DNA from: Chloroflexota bacterium | GTDB taxonomy: Bacteria > Chloroflexota > Anaerolineae > Anaerolineales > Villigracilaceae | Length of the DNA stretch: 64,000 nt | Direction of reading: 5' to 3' | Assembly: GCA_013112685.1 (NCBI GenBank) | Contig: JABFGC010000002.1 | Location: 1,188,902 to 1,252,901 of the forward strand | Shown: piece by piece, positions 57,449 to 64,000 of the stretch | Layout: each line of letters starts with the position of its first letter | How positions within the stretch are numbered: position 1 is the first letter of the stretch | Notes under the pieces: generated by a model | The model's database searches: none | What the model saw: only the letters and a program-made list of their open reading frames with translations | What the model was told of the DNA's origin: nothing | Position numbers and translations under genes: made by a program

Positions 57449-60288
57449 ATGACGACCATGATGGACGACAGGAAACGGAAAGAACCCAATCCCCTTCAAC
57501 AGCGGCTGGCAGGCAGCATCACGCTCATCACGTTTTTATTGATGACCGTGATCGCGGTGATGACCCTGTTCTTTATCGCTCCCGAAGACAAATCGCCGAT
57601 AGATAATTTCATGATGCCGCTGGTTGCCCTGACCGCCGGGTACAGTTTTTACCTGACGCAGAGAGGAGCGTACGTCCGCGGGGTTTACGTCCTGCTGGGA
57701 ACCATCGTCGCCGCCGCGCTGGTGTATTCCATCGTCGTGGATAACGTCGGCTGGCAGGCGGCAATCGGCATGTTGGTCATCGTAACCGGCATTACGAACG
57801 GCACACTGCCGGAAACCATTGCGCGGCGGATCACCACCTCGGCGTTTGTCGTTGCTGTCGGCATCGTCCTGGCGGATCTGCTCCTGCCCGGTCTAATCGA
57901 ATTTCCCGTGACCACGAGTTCGATCATCGTCACTGGCATCCTGGGGGTCATCTACGCTGGGTTGATCCTTTCCCGCTTCCGCCAGTTTGCCCTGCGCACA
58001 AAACTCATCATCACCTTCGCCTTTCTGGGCTTCATCTCTGTGGGCGCGGCGGCGATTGCAATCAGCCAGGCAACACTGGTGCAATTGAACGAAAAAGTCC
58101 AGCAGCAGTTGACGAGTGTCTCTACGCTCATCTCGTCGTCGTTCAGCGCCGAACTGGACAAACAGGTGGACCTGCTCCGCACGCTGGCGGGCAACCGCAC
58201 CCTGCTCGCCGGGTTGGTAAAAGCCAGCCTCGAGGGGGAAAGCGACCCGGAGGCGTTGAAGGCGCTGGATGAGGAATGGATGGCTATTCCCCTCGAAAAT
58301 AACATGCACCCCCTCATCCGCGCGGTGCTCGAAAACGAGGTCTCAACTGAATTAAAGGAATTCCAGGACGCCTTCCCCGAACACGCCGAAATTTTTGTCA
58401 CCGACCGGTATGGCGCCAGCTTCGCGGCGACCAACCGCACGTCCGATTATTATCAAGCGGACGAAGAGTGGTGGCTCGCCTCATACAACAACGGCTTGGG
58501 CGGGGTGTATATCAGCCAGCCGGCGTTCGATGAAAGCGCGCAGATCATCGCCATTCAGATCGCAGTCCCGGTGTTCAGGTTCGGCACGGACGAGGTCACA
58601 GGCATCCTGCGGACGACCGTCAACATTTCGGTTTTTCAGGAAGCGTTCGCTTCGGGCAGGTTCGGCGAAACCGGGCGCACGGAAATCTATCTCCCCGACG
58701 GACAGGAGATGGAATATTCCGCGCATGACGGCGAACACGAAATCGAACTGGAGGAAGCGCCAACCGACTTCCGAGCCGTCCTCCAGGAGAACAGGGTGTT
58801 TTACGATACGACTCACGACGGGACGCCCGTTCTGGCAGTTGTCTCACCTCTCCGGGTCAGCGGAGATGAAGCGGGAAGCGCCGCCCGGAGGGGCTGGGCT
58901 GGCGTATCGTCACCATGCAGGACCGGCTCGAAGCGCTTCAGATCGTGGGTGAGGCAACCCGCAACGCCCAGATTGTGGGTCTGGGAGCCATCCTCGTCGC
59001 CGTGCTTCTGGCGGTGTTCATGACGCAATATCTCGCCACGCCCATCGTCCATCTCACCCGCGCGGCGGAAGAGGTGACATCCGGCAACTTGAACGCCTAC
59101 GCGCCGGTGGAAACCGAGGACGAAATCGGCGCGCTCGCCCTTTCGTTCAACCGCATGACCAGCCAGTTGCGCGACAGCCTCATCAACCTGGAAAGGCGCG
59201 TGGCGGAACGCACCACCGATCTTGAAATTTCCCGCCAGCAAAGCGAAAAACGCGCCAGCCAGTTATTGGCGACCGGCGAAATCTCAAAGACCATCAACAG
59301 CGAACAGAACCTGGAAACCCTGCTTGCCCTGGTAGCCCGCCCGGTGAGCGAACGCTTCGGCTACTACCACACCGGCATTTTCCTGATGGACGAAACCAGG
59401 CAATACGCCGTGCTGAAATCCGCAAACAGCGAAGGTGGACAAATCATGCTGAAGCGCGGACACAAACTCCGCCTCGGCGAAGGGATTGTGGGTCACGTTG
59501 CCAGGTTCGGCGAGCCGCGCATCGCCCTCGACGTTGGAGCGGATGCGGTTTTCTTCAACAATCCCGACCTCCCGAACACCCGTTCCGAGATGGCGCTTCC
59601 GCTTAATTTCCTCGACACCACCATCGGCGTTCTGGATGTGCAAAGCGAAAAGCCCGGCGCGTTTACCGACGACGATACCAACACGCTGAAAATTCTCGCA
59701 GACCAGATCGCCATCGCCATCCAAAACACCCGCTTGCTTGAGCAGACCCAGCAAACCCTCGGCGAATTGCAGGCGATCTACCGCCAGAACCTTCAGGAAG
59801 GCTGGAAAATCTTCAACCGCGAAGAGGGCGTGGTCGGTTATCACCAGGGCTTGAGCGGCGGCAGGCGGCTCTCTGAAAGCGTCAACACGCAGGAGATTCA
59901 ACAGACCCTCAACCGCGGCGAGACGTCGGTCTTCCACGCGGACGGCAAGACGGACGAACCAGCGCTCGTCGTCCCGATCAAACTGCGCGGACAAATCATC
60001 GGTGTCATTCACATCAAATCGCCGTCCAAAGACCACATGTGGACAGCCAATGAAATCAACCTGTCCGAAGCGGTATCCGAACGTCTCTCGCTTGCGTTGG
60101 AAAACGCCCGCCTCCTCCAGGAATCGAGGCGGCAAGCCATCATGGAGCAGACCATCAGCGGTATCACCGGAAGGATCGGCTCATCCATCAACCTTGAGAA
60201 CGTCCTGCAAACCGCCGTGGAGGAACTGGGCAGGACCATCCCCGGTTCGGAAGTCGTCATCCGCATCAAGGATGAAAGCACGGAATAA
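57449..60288 (+). CDS. Sensor H: multi-TM - Cache - HAMP - GAF (one frameshift)
   Basis: About 945 residues. TM block residues about 20-190, external Cache-like domain (QADEEWWLASYNNGLGGVYI; IAIQIAVPVFRFGTDEVTGI), break near 58895 in a GGAGGGGC tract, then TM (IVGLGAILVAVLLAVFMTQY), HAMP (LATPIVHLTRAAEEVTSGNL), coiled coil (LERRVAERTTDLEISRQQSE), GAF (FGYYHTGIFLMDETRQYAVL; FFNNPDLPNTRSEMALPL; IGVLDVQSEKPGAFTDDD), second half (LVVPIKLRGQIIGVIHIKSP), and tail (LENVLQTAVEELGRTIPGSE). An alternative ATG lies at 57461. No output domain. Confidence 0.85.
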
Positions 60289-60299
60289 GGAATCGTTTT

Positions 60300-62781
60300 A
60301 TGAATGGCAACCGGTTTTCCATATTCGATGCGCTCGACAACACCTTCGTTGGGCGGCTCAAACTCAGGGAAAAACTGACCCTGGGGAATATGTTCATTAC
60401 TTTTCTCGTCGTCGTGCTGATCGGGGTCTTCATTTACCTCAGATACCAGTTCTCCAGCGGGCAGTTGACGACGCAGTTGGAACAGAACATCCGCACCCGG
60501 GTGGAGCAGAGCCTGCTCACGACCGGCAGGGAACAATCCGCCCTGCTCGGCGTGTTCTTCAATTCCATGAGCCGGAATACATCCGTGATCGGCTCCACCG
60601 TCGAGGATACGTTTGCCCAGCGCAGTCTCCTCGCGGACGGAATCTATTGGGATGCGCAGGAGAGCCTGTCGCGGCTTCCTTCGGGCAGTTGGGATAACCC
60701 GAACGACGAGATTTCATCCATCTTCATCCCGGCAGAAGTCCAACTCACCGACTCGCTCGCGGCAAAACTGAACACGTTGAAATACACCGAACTGGTTTTC
60801 CCCTCCATCCTCGCGGACAACCCGGATATCATTGCCATCTATTTCGGCGGCGTCACCAAGGAGACCGTCTATTACCCGAACATTGACCTGGCGGCGATTG
60901 TCCCGCCGGACTTCGACGTGACGGGACGTCCCTGGTACGTGAACGCCGCGCCGGACAACAACCCGGAGCGGGACGTGGTTTGGTCAACGCCGTACCAGGA
61001 TGCGGCTTTGAACGGATTGGTCATCACAGCCAGCGTCCCGGTGTTCAATGAACGGTTCCAATTCCAGGGCGTCGCCGCCATGGACGTTCAGTTGATTCAG
61101 ATCACCACCCTGGTATCGAACATCCACATCGGGGATACCGGGTACGCCTTCCTGGTGGACGACGGCAACCGCCTGATCGCCCTCCCCGACGTGGGCTTCG
61201 CGGACTTCGACCTCACGGACGAAGCCGCCAAACTGGGCGAGGTCATGGACCCCGCCGTCTTGCCAGCCGCCGCCCCGCAGTTCTTTGAAATCCTCGAAAA
61301 AATCGCCGCCGGAAACGAAGGCGTTTTCAGCGTCACCCTCGACGAGTCCGAGCGGTACGTTGCCTACCAACAGGTTCCAGAAGTGGGCTACAAACTCGTC
61401 CTGGTCGTCCCCGCCGAGGAACTGCTCACCGAAGCGGAGCTGGTGCGCCAGCAGATCGCCAGCGAAACAAGCCGGACGATCACTGTCAGCCTGTTGTTGA
61501 TTGCCGCGATTCTCGTCGCAGCGACCGCCGGCTCGCTCGCCATCGGCAACCGGTTTACCAAACCTCTCGAAAGCCTCACGCAGGCGGCAAGGGACATCAC
61601 CGCCGGGAACTTCGACGCGAAAGCGGAGATCCGCTCGCAGGATGAAATTGGAACCCTGGCAAACACGTTGAACACGATGACCTCCAGCCTGCGGGAGTCG
61701 ATTCAATCCCTCGAACAGCGCGTGCAGGAACGGACGGCGGCGTTGAGACACGAACAGGAAAAAAGCGAACGCCGCGCAAGACAGTACGAAGTCATTGCAA
61801 AGGTCGCCCAGACGATCACCACCACCCAAAACCTCCAGGAACTCCTGCCGCAGATCACGCAAACCATCAGTGAGAAATTCGGCTTCTATCACGTGGGCAT
61901 CTTCATGATGGGCCCCGACGGGACAGTACGCCGTTTTGGGCGCGGCAAACAGCGAAGGCGGGCGCAGGATGTTGAAGCGCGGTCACCAACTGAAAGTCGC
62001 ACAGCAGGGTATCGTCGGCTTCGTGACCGGGACCCGGAAAAGCGCGCATCGCCCTCGACGTTGGAGAGGATGCGATATTCTTCAACAATCCCGACCTGCC
62101 GGAGACCCGCTCCGAAATGGCTCTGCCGCTCACCATCGCCGGGAACGTCATCGGCGCGCTCGACGTGCAAAGCACCGAACCCAACGCCTTTACCGTCGAG
62201 GATGTCGAAGTGTTGACCACGCTTGCCGATCAGGTCAGCGTGGCGATTCAAAACGCCCAATCGTACGAGCAAATCCAAAAATCGCTGGCAGAGGCGGAAG
62301 CCATCTCCCGCCGCTATTTCAGCGAAACATGGCACCAGATTGCCCAGGAGCAAAAGGTCGCCGGTTATCGCTACACCGTGACAGGCACGATGCCCATCGA
62401 AGACTCCGGCAACGGCAGCCAACCCGGCGAAGACCATCTCAACAAAAAGCAGGTCACCGTTCCAATCGTCATCCGCGGCAGGACGGTCGGCGAATTGTCT
62501 GTCCTGGTTCCAAAACAGGAACAGATACGCATGGACCATATGAACCTGATCCAGGCGGTGGCAGACCGGGTGGGCGTCTTCGCGGAAAACGCCAAGGCTG
62601 TTCGACCAAACCTCCCGCCGCGCGGAACGCGAGCGCCTCGTAGCAGATATTTCCAACAAGATCCGCGGCACCAACGACCCGAAGGAAATGATCGAAACCG
62701 CCATCAAGGAACTACGCCAGGGCGTTGAACGTCTCGCACATCGAGATCATCCCCCAAAAAATCACATCGCCGGATAGATGA
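60300..62781 (+). CDS. Sensor I: dCache - HAMP - GAF (about three frameshifts)
   Basis: About 825 residues. TM helix (LGNMFITFLVVVLIGVFIYL), large external double-Cache domain with FDVTGRPWYVNAAPDNNPE and VVWSTPYQDA (the RxWY ... Y-x-D pattern of the dCache_1 pocket, partly like the amino-acid-binding type), TM (ISLLLIAAILVAATAG-like), HAMP (TKPLESLTQAARDITAGNFD), coiled coil, GAF (FGFYHVGIF; FFNNPDLPETRSEMALPL; GALDVQSTEPNAF), second half (VTVPIVIRGRTVGELSVLVP) and a tail in the last frame (NDPKEMIETAIKELRQALNV). Breaks near 61915, 62035 and 62605. Its stop (TGA 62779) overlaps the ParA start as ATGA. Confidence 0.82.
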
Positions 62782-63581
62782 GGCAGGACACCATGATCAA
62801 AACCGTAGCCATCTCGAATGAAAAAGGCGGGGTCGCCAAAACCACCACCGCCCTTTCGCTGGGCGCCGCCCTTGCCGAATTGGGCAACCGCGTGCTCATG
62901 GTTGACCTGGACGCGCAAGCCAACCTTACGCTTGCCATCGGGTTCGAGCCGGGTGAAGCCGAGAAAACCTCGAGCGACATCCTGCTCGACAACCTGCCCC
63001 TGCTCGCCGTGCGGCGAAAGACCGAGGTCGAAAACCTCGACCTCGTCCCGTCCAGTTCGCGCATTGAAACCTCGGAGCAATTCCTGCCGGTGCGCACCAA
63101 CTACACCACCATCCTGCAGCGCGCCATCCGAAGCACGCCCAACATGCCTTACGAATACATCATCCTCGACTGTCCGCCCGCGCTGGGCGCCATCACCCGC
63201 AACGCGCTTGCCGCCGCCGACCTGCTCATCATCCCCACCCAAGCGGAGTATTTCTCGGCGTATGCGCTTCGCAATATGATGACGATGATCCGCCGCACCC
63301 GCGAGGCGGATAACCCCAGCCTCGCCTACCGCATCCTCGTTACCATGCTGGACCGCCGAAACCGCACACACCGCAACATTCACGAACAGCTGCGTTCCAC
63401 CTTCGGCGCCGGCGTGTTCAACACGATCATCGAACTCGACACCAAACTGCGCGAAAGCCCGATTGCCGGTCTCCCGATCACGCATTACAAATCCACCGCG
63501 CGTGGATCCACCCAATACCGCGTCCTTGCCCAGGAGTTAATGGAATATGCCAAGGAAACAGAAAACAAGCAAGCGGCTTGA
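62778..63581 (+). CDS. ParA/MinD-family ATPase
   Basis: 267 residues. Deviant Walker A EKGGVAKTTT, Walker A' MVDLDAQANLT, Walker B YIILDCPPALG. Such ATPases position plasmids, chromosomes, carboxysomes or chemoreceptor arrays by forming dynamic gradients on the nucleoid. An in-frame ATG at 62793 (MIKTVAIS) is an alternative start; the ATGA overlap with sensor I favours 62778. Since it is coupled to nine sensor genes and a soluble GAF protein, and no parB or parS is seen, positioning of the sensor assembly is more likely than chromosome partition. Confidence 0.92.
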   Translation: MRQDTMIKTVAISNEKGGVAKTTTALSLGAALAELGNRVLMVDLDAQANLTLAIGFEPGEAEKTSSDILLDNLPLLAVRRKTEVENLDLVPSSSRIETSEQFLPVRTNYTTILQRAIRSTPNMPYEYIILDCPPALGAITRNALAAADLLIIPTQAEYFSAYALRNMMTMIRRTREADNPSLAYRILVTMLDRRNRTHRNIHEQLRSTFGAGVFNTIIELDTKLRESPIAGLPITHYKSTARGSTQYRVLAQELMEYAKETENKQAA

Positions 63582-64000
63582 TAATCTCTTCAAGGATATC
63601 CGGCCCGAGGACGAGGTCCGGGAACCGAAGAGCAAGCCCAAGGTCCAGAAAGAAGCGCCGCCTCCCGCGGACCCGAAGCCTGCTCCCCGATCCCAGGCAG
63701 TATCCACGCCGCTTGCTTCGCCTGTCAAACGTCAACCCCCCCGGCTGGCTGTACCAGACATCGTCGCGCCTGCGCCCAGCGGAGCCGCCGGAGCCGTTTT
63801 CGCAACCAACTTCCAGATCGGCGAGAGCGATTGGGCGGTCTTGCGTTTGATTGACGAACGGCAGGGGCGCATCTTCACCACGGACGAGCAGCTACTCATC
63901 AAGCAGGTGACAGACCAGTTGTCGCTGGCGCTGGAAAATGCGCGCCTGTTCCAGGAGACTCAAAAACGCGCGCAGGAACTTGCGGCGGTCAACCAGGTGG
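63547..64000 (+). CDS. Soluble GAF-domain protein, partial (C-terminus beyond window)
   Basis: ATG at 63547, overlapping the end of the ParA gene by 35 bases; open to the window end (151 codons). N-terminus KTSKRLDNLFKDIRPEDE, then a Lys/Pro/Ala-rich linker (about residues 25-90), no TM segment, then the end of a GAF-like fold (WAVLRLIDERQGRIFTTDEQ; LIKQVTDQLSLALENARLFQ) leading into another helix (TQKRAQELAAVNQV). The basic N-terminal segment could contact ParA, as in ParB- or TlpT-like adaptors. Whether an output domain follows is unknown. Confidence 0.8.
   Translation, partial: MPRKQKTSKRLDNLFKDIRPEDEVREPKSKPKVQKEAPPPADPKPAPRSQAVSTPLASPVKRQPPRLAVPDIVAPAPSGAAGAVFATNFQIGESDWAVLRLIDERQGRIFTTDEQLLIKQVTDQLSLALENARLFQETQKRAQELAAVNQV

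Noticed and set aside
42158..62781. Programmed frameshifting in the sensor genes
   Set aside because: Breaks occur at different positions and contexts in each gene, without shared slippery heptamers or downstream structures; errors or decay explain them better.

Overview
The window looks like a chromosomal contig from an uncultured member of the Chloroflexota, most likely Anaerolineae. It is GC-rich and carries many multi-GAF signalling proteins, WYL-type regulators, a polyprenyl synthetase, a putative DNA-repair radical SAM protein and dispersed palindromic repeats. The taxonomic call is inference; no rRNA gene is present. About 17 apparent single-base frameshifts occur. They are concentrated in the GAF cluster and a kinase gene, and protein homology continues across each one, so residual long-read assembly errors are more likely than true pseudogenes.

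Layout. 1-1700: start of an ABC exporter (minus strand) preceded by a 26-codon upstream ORF and a four-segment attenuator-like leader. 1.8-8.2 kb: ferredoxin, a membrane Ser/Thr kinase with an overlapping HxxxDG protein, a class IV aminotransferase and a lipoprotein. 8.2-9.35 kb: a Xer-like tyrosine recombinase with a dif-like 11-6-11 site beside its promoter. 9.5-30.7 kb: a type I-C CRISPR-Cas locus in the order cas3-cas5-cas8c-cas7-[HEPN/MNT on the opposite strand]-cas4-cas1-cas2-leader-array. The array has 155 repeats by my count (154 spacers). cas3 is fused in frame to an HTH-WYL regulator, and a free copy of the same HTH is encoded just upstream. 30.9-36.05 kb: a small operon encoding a zinc ribbon, a 3-TM protein, a GIY-YIG nuclease and a 1162-residue CHAT-STAND-TPR protein, followed by a duplicated copy of that protein's tail. 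This is a candidate defence module next to the array. 36-41.2 kb: housekeeping-type genes and tRNA-Gly(CCC).

41.3 kb to the end: one long co-directional cluster, with gaps of 0-25 bases wherever measured. It contains two stand-alone response regulators, nine membrane-anchored GAF proteins (five or more TM segments, or Cache-HAMP, followed by coiled coil and GAF), a ParA-type ATPase and a soluble GAF protein that runs off the window. None of the nine shows a histidine kinase, GGDEF, EAL, phosphatase or chemoreceptor output domain. I read this as an output-less sensor array, possibly positioned in the cell by ParA. Together with the WYL-Cas3 fusion and the CHAT operon, it is the best candidate here for an undescribed system.

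Several genes appear leaderless: a TATAAT box ends 6-7 bases before the ATG. Two dispersed palindromic repeat families (TGTCATTGCGAG-type and AGACCTGACAGGTTT-type) sit at gene ends throughout, including inside the cas operon.
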